Shown: positions 1 to 9,948, numbered from the stretch's first letter. The stretch: 64,000 nucleotides of DNA from Scolanthus callimorphus (GCA_033964015.1 CM066921.1:22921355-22985354), one strand, 5' to 3'. Notes: generated from the letters alone by a model not told the origin. A program made the numbers and translations.

Positions 1-321
1 ACCAGAGCTGATGAGACACGAGTCTTTTGAATTTTATGGAACTGTCATTTTCGACCCGCCCGCGCAACTACCGCTGACCAAAATACTCGGCAGTCGATAT
101 TCAGTCGTGACTTAGCGTGACTTGATCGTCATTTTACGAAAATAGCCACGGAAAAAAGCAAGAAGTCCCAGCAAAGACGGAAATAGCTGTTAAAATGTCT
201 TCCCAGCAGAACATCGTGAAAAAAATTTCCCAGCAACCTCTTTGCCAAAAACTTTCCCAGCCAGCAAGAAAAGGGGGTGCGGAACAGATATTTTGCGGAA
301 CAGATCCGTTGTGTGCCCCTG
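1..321. other. Left flank outside the 5S array
   Basis: No 5S gene or spacer sequence is present before about position 322, where the text abruptly becomes array spacer (AATAGAACACGACGACG). I see no gene here. The stretch has four spaced copies of a TCCCAGCA-like word (about 168-175, 201-208, 228-235, 255-266), A-rich runs, and two copies of GCGGAACAGAT near 277-305. It ends in GTGTGCCCCTG, whose reverse complement CAGGGGCACAC resembles the end of a cut-and-paste DNA transposon. It may be the terminal part of a transposon abutting or inserted in the array. That reading is inference. Confidence 0.6.
301..321. mobile_element. Possible transposon terminus at array edge
   Basis: The last bases before array sequence read, on the minus strand, CAGGGGCACACAACGGATCT. 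A CAGGGG start is common among terminal inverted repeats of several DNA transposon superfamilies. The matching other end is not in the window, so neither element length nor target duplication can be shown. Confidence 0.3.
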
Positions 322-537
322 AATAGAACACGACGACGTCATAGACACAATCAAGCGAGTTAGAACGTAACGATGTAATTTGCGGAAAATAGTTTGTCGA
401 ATCTCTTCGATTGTTCGTGCAGGGACGGACAAAATGACTTGAAAAGCGTGGGTTCCGTGGGATTAAAACTGCAATGCTGAAGTAGGTAAACTCCAAATCC
501 TCCAATTCAAATACGCTACAGGAAACCAAGCTTAGAC

Positions 538-656
538 GTCTACGGCCATACCATCGGGAAAGCACCGGTTCTCGTTCGATCACCGAAGTTAAACCCGGTC
601 GGGCGAAGATAGTACTTAGACGGGTGACCGCTTGGGAATACTTCGTGCTGTAGACT
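538..656 (+). rRNA. 5S rRNA: 5S rRNA gene, copy 1
   Basis: 5S rRNA is the small RNA of the large ribosomal subunit, made by RNA polymerase III with TFIIIA/B/C. The 119-nt gene starts GTCTACGGCCATACCATCGG and ends GTGCTGTAGACT. The ends pair to close helix I (GTCTAC with GTAGAC). ATCGGG near nt 16-21 can pair with CCCGGT (nt 57-62) as helix II, and CGGT (nt 29-32) with ACCG (nt 45-48) as helix III. The internal promoter is visible: an A-box-like region at GAAGTTAAACCCGG (nt 48-61) and a C-box region at GACGGGTGACCGCTTGGG (nt 82-99). It is the first gene of the array. Its terminator is interrupted (CTATTTTGGG), leaving only four consecutive T. Function follows from the family and expression is not shown. 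Confidence 0.97.
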
Positions 657-1146
657 ATTTTGGGAGCTAGTACACTTTTGGAAATAGTCTCTCCTTATTT
701 CAGAAAAAGAATAACGGAAAGGAACGAAAGGAAAGCGCGACCTCTGTTTCAGTTATAGTAGGGCGAAGCACATAATTTTTTGCGGGAATATTTCCACCGA
801 GAGCGCGGTGTTAAATTAATTAACTCGCACGCTTTCTCATGAAATCCAATTTTTTAGCTGTATTCGTAGCTGCCAGTATAAAAATCACTTTTGTGCATTA
901 GATGGCTGCATAACGTACAAAACGTGCGCGCAATAGAACACGACGACGTCATAGACACAATCAAGCGAGTTAGAACGTAACGATGCAATTTGCGGAAAAT
1001 AGTTTGTCGAACCTCTTTGATCGTTTGTGCAGGGACGGACAAAATGACTTGAAAAGCGTGGGTTCCGTGGGATTAAAACTACAATGCTGAAGTAGGTAAA
1101 CTCAAAATCCTCCAATTCAAATACGCTACAGGAACCAAGCTTAGAC
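657..1146. other. Representative intergenic 5S spacer
   Basis: About 490 bp between 5S copies 1 and 2, typical of all units. Landmarks in order are a terminator region, purine-rich GAAAGGAA tracts, an AATTTTTTG motif between two small hairpins, an AT-rich TTAATTAACTCG site (where the transposon is inserted in four units), a GTATTCGTAGCTGCC segment, GACGTCA, a TCGAACCTCTTCGA-type hairpin, and the pre-gene region CCAATTCAAATACGCTACAG. There is no tRNA-type B box and no convincing second gene. Confidence 0.85.
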
Positions 1147-1265
1147 GTCTACGGCCATACCATAGGGAAAGCACCGGTTCTCGTTCGATCACCGAAGTTA
1201 AACCCGGTCGGGCGAAGATAGTACTTAGACGGGTGACCGCTTGGGAATACTTCGTGCTGTAGACT
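1147..1265 (+). rRNA. 5S rRNA: 5S rRNA gene, copy 2
   Basis: Full length. Carries CCATAGGG instead of CCATCGGG in helix II, a marker shared with the copies at 19,311 and 23,501. Each of these three genes is followed by a chimeric unit. Confidence 0.96.
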
Positions 1266-1524
1266 TTTTTGGGAGTTAGTACACTTTTGGAAATAGTCTC
1301 TCTTTATTTCAGAAAAAGAATAAACGAAAAGGAAAGAAAGGAAAGCGCGACCTCTGTTTCAGTTATAGTAGGGCGAAGCACCTAATTTTTTGCGGGAATA
1401 TTTCCACCGAGGGCGCGGTGTTAAATCAATTAACTCGCACGCTTTCTCATGAAATACAATTTTTTTAGCTGTATTCGTAGCTGCCAGTATAAAAATCACT
1501 TTTGTGCGTTAGATGGCTGCATGA

Positions 1525-1811
1525 AAGAGGAGGTCTGTCAGTCTTCCCATGAGCACCTGCGCGAGATTTTTTGAAACTACTACCGCCAAAACGGACAGTG
1601 TTCCCGGGAAAAAAGCGAGAAAACAGATGTGAAATCCCTCAATAAAAAAATCTCTTAGAGCACCATTATATGCAACCTGATAAATAGACATAAAAGTTTA
1701 TGAAATGAACTCGTGGTTTAGCTAAATTCTGACTTCATAATGTCAAGCAGGCGGAAAATAACAAGGGCACGACTTTGCCGTCAAATCTCTGCACGGACAT
1801 TTTGTCCAGGC
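1525..1811. repeat. Unrelated insert replacing upstream spacer and 5S 5' part, copy 1
   Basis: After the spacer word GATGGCTGCATGA the text changes to AAGAGGAGGTCTGTCAGTC and stays unlike array sequence for about 287 bp, then re-enters 5S at nt 82 (GACGGGTGACC). Four versions exist in the window. It contains TTCCCGGGAA, an A-rich stretch and, near its right end, GGACATTTTGTCC, an inverted repeat. No open frame of note, tRNA or known snRNA is recognised, and the source is unknown. The replaced interval is the upstream control region plus the first 81 nt of 5S. Confidence 0.85.
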
Positions 1812-1849
1812 GACGGGTGACCGCTTGGGAATACTTCGTGCTGTAGACT
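1812..1849 (+). pseudogene. 5S rRNA: 5S rRNA 3' fragment (38 nt), chimeric unit 1
   Basis: Only nt 82-119 remain, including the C-box region and a following T5 terminator. The A box and the first 81 nt are missing, so a normal 5S transcript cannot be made. Confidence 0.95.
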
Positions 1850-2340
1850 TTTTGGAGTTAGTACACTTTTGGAAATAGTCTCTCTTTATTCAGAAAAAGA
1901 ATAAACTGAAAGGAAAGACAGGAACGCGCGACCTCTTTTTCAGTCATAGTAGGGCGAAGCACCTAATTTTTTGCGGGAATATTTCCACCGAGAGCGCGGT
2001 GTTAAATCAATAAACTCGCACGCTTTCTCATGAAATACAATTTTTTAGCTGTATTCGTAGCTGCCGATATAAAAAATCACTTTTGTGCATTAGATGGCTG
2101 CATGACGTACAAAACGTGCGCGCAATAGAACACGACGACGTCATAGACACAATCAAGCGAGTTAGAACGTAACGATGCAATTAGCGGAAAATAGTTTGTC
2201 GAACCTCTTCGATCGTTCGTGCAGGGACGTACAAAATGACTTGAAATGCGTGGGTTCCGTGGGATTAAAACTACAATGCTGAAGTAGGTAAACTCAAATT
2301 CCTCCAATTCAAATACGCTACAGAAAAACCAAGCTTAGAC

Positions 2341-2459
2341 GTCTACGGCCATACCATCGGGAAAGTACCAGTTCTCGTTCGATCACCGAAGTTAATCCCG
2401 GTCGGGTGAAGATAGTACTAAGACGGGTGACCGCTTGGGAATACTTCGTGCTGTAGACT
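2341..2459 (+). rRNA. 5S rRNA: 5S rRNA gene, copy 3 (divergent variant)
   Basis: Full length but with linked changes: GTACCAGTTCTCG (helix III C-G-G-T becomes C-A-G-T, giving an A-C mismatch), TTAATCCCGG in the A-box area, GGGTGAAG, and ACTAAGACG. The same combination recurs at 24,679, and a close relative occurs at 7,501 and 21,672. Confidence 0.93.
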
Positions 2460-2950
2460 TTTTTGGGAATTAGTACACTTTTGGAAATAATCTCTCTTTA
2501 TTTCAGAAAAAGAATAAACGGAAAGGAAAGAAAGGAAAGCGCGACCTCTGTTTCAGTTATAGTAGGGCGAAACACCTAAATTTTTGCGGGAATATTTTCA
2601 CCGAGGGCGTGGTGTTAAATCAATTAACTCGCACGCTTTCTCATGAAATACAATTTTTTAGCTGTATTCGTAGCTGACAGCATAAAAATCACTTTGTGCG
2701 TTAGATGGCTGGATGACGTAACAAACGTTCGCGCAATAGAACACGACGACGTCATAGACACAATCAAGCGAGTTAGAACGTAACGATGCAATTAGCGGAA
2801 AATAGTTTGTCGAACCTCTTCGATCGTTTGTGCAGGGACGGACAAAATGACTTGAAAAGCGTAGGTTCCGTGGGATTAAAACTACAATGCTGAAGTAGGT
2901 AAACTCAAATTCCTCCAATTCAAATACGCTACAGGAAACCAAGCTTAGAC

Positions 2951-3068
2951 GTCTACGGCCATACCATCGGAAAGAACCGGTTCTCGTTCGATCACTGAAG
3001 TTAAACCCGGTCGGGTGAAGATAGTACTTAGACGGGTGACCGCTTGGGAATACTTCGTGCTGTAGACT
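2951..3068 (+). rRNA. 5S rRNA: 5S rRNA gene, copy 4
   Basis: One base shorter (TCGGAAAGAACCGG). It carries ATCACTGAAG, which turns one helix III pair into G-U, and GGGTGAAG. The counterpart is at 25,280. Confidence 0.94.
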
Positions 3069-3554
3069 TTTTTGGGAATTAGTACACTTTTGGAAATAGT
3101 CTCTCTTATTTTAGAAAAAGAATAAACGGAAAGGAAAGAAAGGAAACGCGACATCTGTTTCAGTTATAGTAGGGCGAAGCACCTAATTTTTTGCGGGAAT
3201 ATTTCCACCGAGAGCGCGATGTTAAATCGATTAACTCGCACGCTTTCTCATGAAATACAATTTTTTAGCTTATTCGTAGCTGCCAGTATAAAAATCGCTT
3301 TTGTGCGTTAGATGGCTGCATGACGTACAAAACGTGCGCGCAATAGAACACGACGACGTCATAGACACAATCAAGCGATTAGAACGTAACGATGCAATTA
3401 GCGGAAAAAAGTTTGTCGAACCTCTTCGATCATTTGTGCAGGGACGGACAAAATGACTTGAAAGCGTAGGTTCCGTGGGATTAAAACTACAATGCTGAAG
3501 TAGGTAAACTCAATTCCTCCAATTCAAACACGCTACAGGAAACCAAGCTTAGAC

Positions 3555-3672
3555 GTCTACGGCCATACCATCGGGAAAGACCGGTTCTCGTTCGATCACC
3601 GAAGTTAAACCCGGTCGGGCGAAGTTAGTACTTAGACGGGTGACCGCTTGGGAATACTTCGTGCTGTAGACT
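3555..3672 (+). rRNA. 5S rRNA: 5S rRNA gene, copy 5
   Basis: One base lost (GGGAAAGACCGG) and GAAGTTAGTACTT in place of GAAGATAGTACTT. Other landmarks are intact. Confidence 0.95.
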
Positions 3673-4164
3673 TTTTTGGGAGTTAGTACACTTTTGGAAA
3701 AAGTCTCTCTTTATTTCAGAAAAAGAATAAACGGAAAGGAAAGAAAGGAAAGCGCGATCTCTGTTTCAGTTATAGTAGGGCGAAGCACCTAATTTTTGCG
3801 GGAATATTTCCACCGAGGGCGCGGTGTTAAATCAATTAACTCGCACGCTTTCTCATGAAATACAATTTTTTTAGCTGTATTCGTAGCTGCCAGTATAAAA
3901 ATCACTTGTGTGCGTTAGATGACTGCATGACGTACAAAACTTGCGCGCAATAGAACACGACGACGTCATAGACACAATCAAGCGAGTTAGAACGTAACGA
4001 TGCAATTTGCGGAAAATAGTTTGTCGAATCTCTTCGATTGTTCGTGCAGGGACGGACAAAATGACTTGAAAAGCGTGGGTTCCGTGGGATTAAAACTGCA
4101 ATGCTGAAGTAGGTAAACTCCAAATCCTCCAATTCAAATACGCTACAGGAAACCAAGCTTAGAC

Positions 4165-4283
4165 GTCTACGGCCATACCATCGGGAAAGCACCGGTTCTC
4201 GTTCGATCGCCGAAAATAAACCCGGTCGGGCGAAGATAGTACTTAGACGGGTGACCGCTTGGGAATACTTCGTGCTGTAGACT
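4165..4283 (+). rRNA. 5S rRNA: 5S rRNA gene, copy 6
   Basis: A variant with GATCGCCGAAAATAAACCC alters helix III (one pair becomes U-G) and the A-box region. The terminator is interrupted (CTATTTT). The counterpart is at 26,476. Confidence 0.93.
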
Positions 4284-4773
4284 ATTTTGGGAGTTAGTAC
4301 ACTTTTGGAAATAGTCTCTCTTATTTCAGAAAAAGAATAAACGGAAAGGAAAGAAAGGAAAGCGCGATCCCTGTTTCAGTTATAGTAGGGCCGAAGCACC
4401 TAACTTTTTTTCGGGAATATTTCCACCGAGGGCGCGGTGTTAAATCAATTAACTCGCACGCTTTCTCATGAAATCCAATTTTTAGCTGTATTCGTAGCTG
4501 CCAGTATAAAAATCACTTTTGTGCATTAGATGGCTGCATGACGTACAAAACGTGCGCACAATAGAACACGACGACGTCATAGACACAATCAAGCGAGTTA
4601 GAACGTAACGATGCAATTATCGGAAAATAGTTTGTCGAACCTCTTCGATCGTTCGTGCAGGGACGTACAAATGATTTAAAAAGCGTGGGTTCCGTGGGAT
4701 TAAAACTACCATGCTGAATTAGGTAAGCTCCAAATCCTCCAATTCAAATACGCTACAGGAAACCAGCTTAGAC

Positions 4774-4891
4774 GTCTACGGCCATACCATCGGCAAGCAC
4801 CGGTTCTCGTTCGATCACCGAAGTTAAACCCGGTCGGGCGAAGATAGTACTTAGACGGGTGACCGCTTGGGAATACTTCGTGCTGTAGACT
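4774..4891 (+). rRNA. 5S rRNA: 5S rRNA gene, copy 7
   Basis: CGGCAAGCACC variant, one base short. The same variant is at 27,073. The upstream spacer carries AATTATCGG. Confidence 0.95.
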
Positions 4892-5384
4892 TTTTTGGGA
4901 GTTAGTACACTTTTGGAAATAGTCTCTCTTTATTTCAGAAAAAGAATAAACGGAAAGGAACGAAAGGAAAGCGTGATCTCTGTTTCAGTTATAGTAGGGC
5001 GAAGCACCTAATTTTTTGCGGGAACATTTCCACCGAGGGCGCGGTGTTAAATCAATTAACTCGCACGCTTTCTCATGAAATACAAATTTTTTAGCTGTAT
5101 TCGTAGCTGCCAGTATAAAAATCACTTGTGTGCGTTAGATGACTGCATGACGTACAAAACGTGCGCGCAATAGAACACGACGACGTCATAGACACAATCA
5201 AGCGAGTTAGAACGTAACGATGCAATTAGCGGAAAATAGTTTGTCGAACCTCTTCGATCGTTCGTGCAGGGACGTACAAAATGACTTGAAAAGCGTGGGT
5301 TCCGTGGGATTAAAACTACAATGCTGAATTAGGTAAACTCCAAATCCTCCAATTCAAATACGCTACAGGAAACCAAGCTTAGAC

Positions 5385-5503
5385 GTCTACGGCCATACCA
5401 TCGGGAAAGCACCGGTTCTCGTTCAATCACCGAAGTTAAACCCGGTCGGGCGAAGATAGTACTTAGACGGGTGACCGCTTGGGAATACTTCGTGCTGTAG
5501 ACT
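5385..5503 (+). rRNA. 5S rRNA: 5S rRNA gene, copy 8
   Basis: Full length, with GTTCAATCACC instead of GTTCGATCACC, a marker seen in eight copies of the window. Confidence 0.96.
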
Positions 5504-5992
5504 TTTTGGGAGTTAGTACACTTTTGGAAATAGTCTCTCTTTATTTCAGAAAAAGAATAAACTGAAAGGAAAGACACTAAAGCGCGACCTCTGTTTCAGT
5601 TATAGTAGGGCGAAGCACCTAATTTTTTGCGGGAATATTTCCACCGAGAGCGCGGTGTTAAATCAATAAACTCGCACGCTTTCTCATGAAATACAATTTT
5701 TTAGCTGTATTCGTAGCTGCCGATATAAAAATCACTTTGTGCGTTAGATGGCTGCATGACGTAACAAACGTTCGCGCAATAGAACACGACGACGTCATAG
5801 ACACAATCAAGCGAGTTAGAACGTAACGATGCAATTAGCGGAGAGTAGTTTGTCGAACCTCTTCGATCGTTTGTGCAGGGACGGACAAAATGACTTGAAA
5901 AGCGTAGGTTCCGTGGGATTAAAACTACAATGCTGAAGTAGGTAAACTCAAATCCTCCAATTCAAATACGCTACAGGAAACCAAGCTTAGAC

Positions 5993-6111
5993 GTCTACGG
6001 CCATACCATCGGGAAAGAACCGGTTCTCGTTCGATCACTGAAGTTAAACCCGGTCGGGTGAAGATAGTACTTAGACGGGTGACCGCTTGGGAATACTTCG
6101 TGCTGTAGACT
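5993..6111 (+). rRNA. 5S rRNA: 5S rRNA gene, copy 9
   Basis: Full length with the linked variant set GAACCGG, ATCACTGAAG and GGGTGAAG. The downstream spacer soon jumps to another copy at about 6,384. Confidence 0.95.
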
Positions 6112-6384
6112 TTTTTGGGAATTAGTACACTTTTGGAAATAGTCTCTCTTTATTTAGAAAAAGAATAAACGGAAAGGAAAGAAAGGAAAACGCGACCTCT
6201 GTTTCAGTTATAGTAGGGCGAAGCACCTAATTTTTTGCGGGAATATTTCCACCGAGGGCGCGATGTTAAATCAATTAACTCGCACGCTTTCTCATGAAAT
6301 ACAATTTTTTAGCTTTATTCGTAGCTGCCAGTATAAAAATCGCTTTTGTGCGTTAGATGGCTGCATGACGTACAAAACGTGCGC

Positions 6385-6402
6385 TACTTCGTGCTGTAGA
6401 CT
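6385..6402 (+). pseudogene. 5S rRNA: 5S rRNA 3' remnant (18 nt)
   Basis: Spacer text ending AAAACGTGCGC is joined directly to TACTTCGTGCTGTAGACT, the last 18 nt of 5S with its terminator. About 326 bp (upstream spacer plus 101 nt of gene) are missing relative to a full unit. Confidence 0.95.
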
Positions 6403-6891
6403 TTTTTGGGAATTAGTACACTTTTGGAAGTAGTCTCTCTTTATTTTAGAAAAAGAATAAACGGAAAGGAAAGAAAGGAAACGCGACATCTGTTTCAGTT
6501 ATAGTAGGGCGAAGCACCTAATTTTTGCGGGAATATTTCCACCGAGGGCGCGATGTTAAATCAATTAACTCGCACGCTTTCTCATGAAATACAATTTTTT
6601 AGCTTTATTCGTAGCTGCCAGTATAAAAATCGCTTTTGTGCGTTAGATGGCTGCATGACGTACAAAACGTGCGCGCAATAGAACACGACGACGTCATAGA
6701 CACAATCAAGCGATTTAGAACGTAACGATGCAATTAGCGGAAAATAGTTTGTCGAACCTCTTCGATCATTTGTGCAGGGACGGACAAAATGACTTGAATA
6801 GCGTAGGTTCCGCGGGATTAAAACTACAATGCTGAAGTAGGTAAACTCAAATCCTCCAATTCAAACACGCTACAGGAAACCAAGCTTAGAC

Positions 6892-7010
6892 GTCTACGGC
6901 CATACCATCGGGAAAGAACCGGTTCTCGTTCGATCACTGAAGTTAAACCCGGTCGGGTGAAGATAGTACTTAGAGGGGTGACCGCTTGGGAATACTTCGT
7001 GCTGTAGACT
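6892..7010 (+). rRNA. 5S rRNA: 5S rRNA gene, copy 10
   Basis: Same variant set as the gene at 5,993, plus TAGAGGGGTGA in the C-box region. Confidence 0.95.
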
Positions 7011-7500
7011 TTTTGGGAATTAGTACACTTTGGAAATAGTCTCTCTTTATTTTAGAAAAAGAATAAACGGAAAGGAAAGAAAGGAAAGCGCGACCTCTGT
7101 TTCAGTTATAGTAGGGCGAAGCACCTAATTTTTTGCGGGAATATTTCCACCGAGGGCGCGATGTTAAATCAATTAACTCGCACGCTTTCTCATGAAATAC
7201 AATTTTTTAGCTTTATTCGTAGCTGCCAGTATAAAAATCGCTTTTGTGCGTTAGATGGCTGCATGACGTACAAAACGTGCGCGCAATAGAACACGACGAC
7301 GTCATAGACACAATCAAGCGAGTTAGAACGTAACGATGCAATTAGCGGAAAATAGTTTGTCGAACCTCTTCGATCGTTCGTGCAGGGACCTACAAAATGA
7401 CTTGAAAAGCGTGGGTTCCGTGGGATTAAAACTACAATGCTGAAGTTGGTAAACTCAAATTCCTCCAATTCAAATACGCTACAGGAAACCAAGCTTAGAC

Positions 7501-7619
7501 GTCTACGGCCATACCATCGGGAAAGTACCAGTTCTCGTTCGACCACCGAAGTTAATCCCGGTCGGGTGAAGATAGTACGTAGACGGGTGACCGCTTGGGA
7601 ATACTTCGTGCTGTAGACT
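7501..7619 (+). rRNA. 5S rRNA: 5S rRNA gene, copy 11 (divergent variant)
   Basis: Carries GTACCAGTTCTCG, TTCGACCACCG, TTAATCCCGG, GGGTGAAG and GTACGTAGACG. Near-identical to the gene at 21,672. Helix III has an A-C mismatch. Confidence 0.93.
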
Positions 7620-7906
7620 TTTTTCGGAATTAGTACACTTTTGGAAATAGTCTCTCTTTATTTCAGAAAAAGAATAAACGGAAAGGAAAGACAGGAAAGC
7701 GCGACCTCTGTTTCAGTTATAGTAGGGCGAAACACCAAATTTTTGCGGGAATATTTTCACCGAGGGCGTGGTGTTAAATCAATTAACTCGCACGCTTTCT
7801 CATGAAATACAATTTTTTAGCTGTATTCGTAGCTGCCAGCATAAAAATCACTTTGTGCGTTAGATGGCTGCATGACGTACAAAACGTGCGCGCAATAGAA
7901 CACGAC

Positions 7907-7913
7907 GACGTCA
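7907..7913. promoter_or_regulatory. GACGTCA motif in upstream spacer
   Basis: GACGTCA sits about 200 bp before the gene in this and nearly every unit, inside the invariant CACGACGACGTCATAGAC. It resembles a CREB/ATF half-plus-core site. It lies within the spacer segment that is duplicated at eight places. A role is only inferred. Confidence 0.25.
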
Positions 7914-8079
7914 TAGACACAATCAAGCGAGTTAGAACGTAACGATGCAATTAGCGGAAAATAGTTTGTCGAACCTCTTCGATCGTTCGTGCAGGGACGT
8001 ACAAAATGACTTGAAAAGCGTGGGTTCCGTGGGACTAAAACTACAATGCTGAATTAGGTAAACTCCAAATCCTCCAATT

Positions 8080-8087
8080 CAAATACG
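8080..8087 (+). promoter_or_regulatory. TATA-like element at -30 to -23 of 5S
   Basis: CAAATACG lies 30 to 23 bases before the gene start and is nearly invariant across units, along with the following ACAGGAAACCAAGCTTAGAC. Many animal 5S genes need an upstream AT-rich element near -28 besides the internal promoter, and position fits. Representative of all units. Confidence 0.45.
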
Positions 8088-8109
8088 CTACAGGAAACCA
8101 AGCTTAGAC

Positions 8110-8228
8110 GTCTACGGCCATACCATCGGGAAAGCACCGGTTCTCGTTCGATCACCGAAGTTAAACCCGGTCGGGCGAAGATAGTACTTAGACGGGTGAC
8201 CGCTTGGGAATACTTCGTGCTGTAGACT
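8110..8228 (+). rRNA. 5S rRNA: 5S rRNA gene, copy 12 (consensus)
   Basis: Matches the majority sequence throughout, followed by a T6 terminator. Its surroundings are used here as the reference unit for regulatory landmarks. Confidence 0.97.
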
Positions 8229-8233
8229 TTTTT
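8228..8233 (+). terminator. Pol III terminator (T6), representative
   Basis: TTTTTT directly overlaps the gene's last base and continues into the spacer, the standard RNA polymerase III stop. Run length across units is mostly 5-7 T, and a few units have an interrupted run. Confidence 0.85.
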
Positions 8234-8717
8234 GGGAGTTAGTACACTTTTGGAAAAAGTCTCTCTTTATTTCAGAAAAAGAATAAACGGAAAGGAAAGA
8301 AAGGAAAGCGCGATCTCTGTTTCAGTTATAGTAGGGCGAAGCACCTAATTTTTGCGGGAATATTTCCACCGAGGGCGCGGTGTTAAATCAATTAACTCGC
8401 ACGTTTCTCATGAAATACAATTTTTTAGCTGTATTCGTAGCTGCCAGTATAAAAATCACTTGTGTGCGTTAGATGACTGCATGACGTACAAAACTTGCGC
8501 GCAATAGAGCACGACGACGTCATAGACACAATCAAGCGAGTTAGAACGTAACGATGTAATTTGCGGAAAATAGTTTGTCGAACCTCTTCGATCGTTCGTG
8601 TAGGGACTTACAAAATGACTTGAAAAGCGTGGGTTCCGTGGGATTAAAACTACAATGCTGAATGGGTAAACTCCAAATCCTCCAATTCAAATACACTACA
8701 GGAAACCAAGCTTAGAC

Positions 8718-8836
8718 GTCTACGGCCATACCATCGGGAAAGCACCGGTTCTCGTTCGATGACCGAAGTTAAACCCGGACGGGCAAAGATAGTACTTAGA
8801 CGGGTGACCGCTTGGGAATACTTCGTGCTGTAGACT
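8718..8836 (+). rRNA. 5S rRNA: 5S rRNA gene, copy 13
   Basis: Full length with private changes TTCGATGACCG, CCCGGACGGG and GGGCAAAG. Helix III keeps most pairs. Confidence 0.95.
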
Positions 8837-8940
8837 TTTTGGGAGTTAGTACACTTTTGGAAATAGTCTCTCTTTATTTCAGAAATAGAATAAACGGAAA
8901 GGAAAGAAAGGAAAGCGCGATCTCTGTTTCAGTTATAGTA

Positions 8941-8990
8941 GGGCGAAGCACCTAATTTTTTGCGGGAATATTTCCACCGAGGGCGCGGTG
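8941..8990 (+). other. Sm-like motif between two hairpins in spacer
   Basis: GGGCGAAGCACC can fold (GG-GC with GC-CC, A bulged), followed at once by TAATTTTTTG, then CACCGAGGGCGCGGTG with a 5-bp stem. Stem, AUUUUUUG, stem is the layout of the 3' half of Sm-class small nuclear or spliced-leader RNAs. It recurs in every unit. No snRNA 5' end or good splice donor is visible upstream, so this is a weak candidate. Confidence 0.2.
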
Positions 8991-9337
8991 TTAAATCAAT
9001 TAACTCGCACGCTTTCCATGAAATACAATTTTTTAGCTGTATTCGTAGCTGCCAGTATAAAAATCACTTTTATGCGTTAGATGGCTGCATGACGTACAAA
9101 ACGTGCGCGCAATAGAACACGACGACGTCATAGACACAATGAAGCGAGTCAGAACGTAACGATGCAATTAGCGGAAAATAGTTTGTCGAACCTCTTCGAT
9201 CGTTCGTGCAGGGACGTACACAATGATTAAAACAATGATTAAAAAGCGTGGGTTCCGTGGGATTAAAACTACAATGCTGAATTAGGTAAACTCCAAATCC
9301 TCCAATTCAAATACGCTACAGGAAACCAAGCTTTGAC

Positions 9338-9456
9338 GTCTACGGCCATACCATCGGCAAAGTACCGGTTCTGGTTCGATCACCGAAGTTAAACCCGGTC
9401 GGGCGAAGATAGTACTTAGACGGGTGACCGCTTGGGAATACTTCGTGCTGTAGACT
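9338..9456 (+). rRNA. 5S rRNA: 5S rRNA gene, copy 14
   Basis: CGGCAAAGTACCGGTTCTGG variant, preceded by GCTTTGAC. The terminator is interrupted (TTTCTTGGG), leaving only three T. Confidence 0.94.
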
Positions 9457-9948
9457 TTCTTGGGAGTTAGTACACTTTTGGAAATAGTCTCTCTTTATTT
9501 CAGAAAAAAGAATAAACGGAAAGGAACGAAAGGAAAGCGCGATCTCTGTTTCAGTTATAGTAGGGCGAAGCACCTAATTTTTTGCGGGAATATTTCCACC
9601 GAGGGCGCGATGTTAAATCAATTAACTCGCACGCTTTCTCATGAAATACATTTTTTTAGCTGTATTCGTAGCTGCCAGTATAAAAATCACTTTGTACGTT
9701 AGATCGTTGCATGACGTACAAAACGTGCGCGCAATAGAACACGACGACGTCATAGACACAATCAAGCGAGTTAGAACGTAACGATGCAATTATCGGAAAA
9801 TAGTTTGTCGAACCTCTTCGATCGTTCGTGCAGGGACTTACAAAATGACTTGAAAACCGTGAGTTCCGTGGGATTAAAACTACAATGCTGAATTAGGTAA
9901 ACTCCAAATCCTCCAATTCAAATACGCTACAGGAAACCAAGCTTAGAC

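Larger units (their letters stand above)
332..4900 (+). repeat. Seven-gene higher-order block, first copy
   Basis: Genes at 538, 1,147, (fragment 1,812), 2,341, 2,951, 3,555, 4,165 and 4,774 carry, in order, CTATTTT terminator, CCATAGGG, chimeric insert, GTACCAG/ACTAAGACG, GAACCGG, its neighbour, ATCGCCGAA, and CGGCAAGC. The same order reappears about 22.3 kb downstream. Confidence 0.9.

Noticed and set aside
1525..1811. Insert of the chimeric units as a C/D-box snoRNA (ATGAAATGAA ... CTGA)
   Set aside because: The C-box match is poor and there is no terminal stem pairing the flanks of the two boxes.
7190..7546. Minus-strand open frame of 118 codons, with similar 60-190 codon frames in many units
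   Set aside because: They recur once per unit with the period of the array, run antisense through the 5S gene and spacer, and change length with one-base indels. They match no protein pattern and are shadows of the repeat.
8060..8110. Spliced-leader RNA candidate around the TTAG/GTAAAC word
   Set aside because: The splice-donor-like word is followed by the 5S gene within about 60 bp, with no Sm site between, so an SL RNA does not fit.
8586..8606. tRNA-like B box (CTTCGATCGTTCG) in the spacer
   Set aside because: It does not match GGTTCGANNCC, no A box or cloverleaf can be drawn around it, and the sequence is better read as a TCGAA...TTCGA hairpin.
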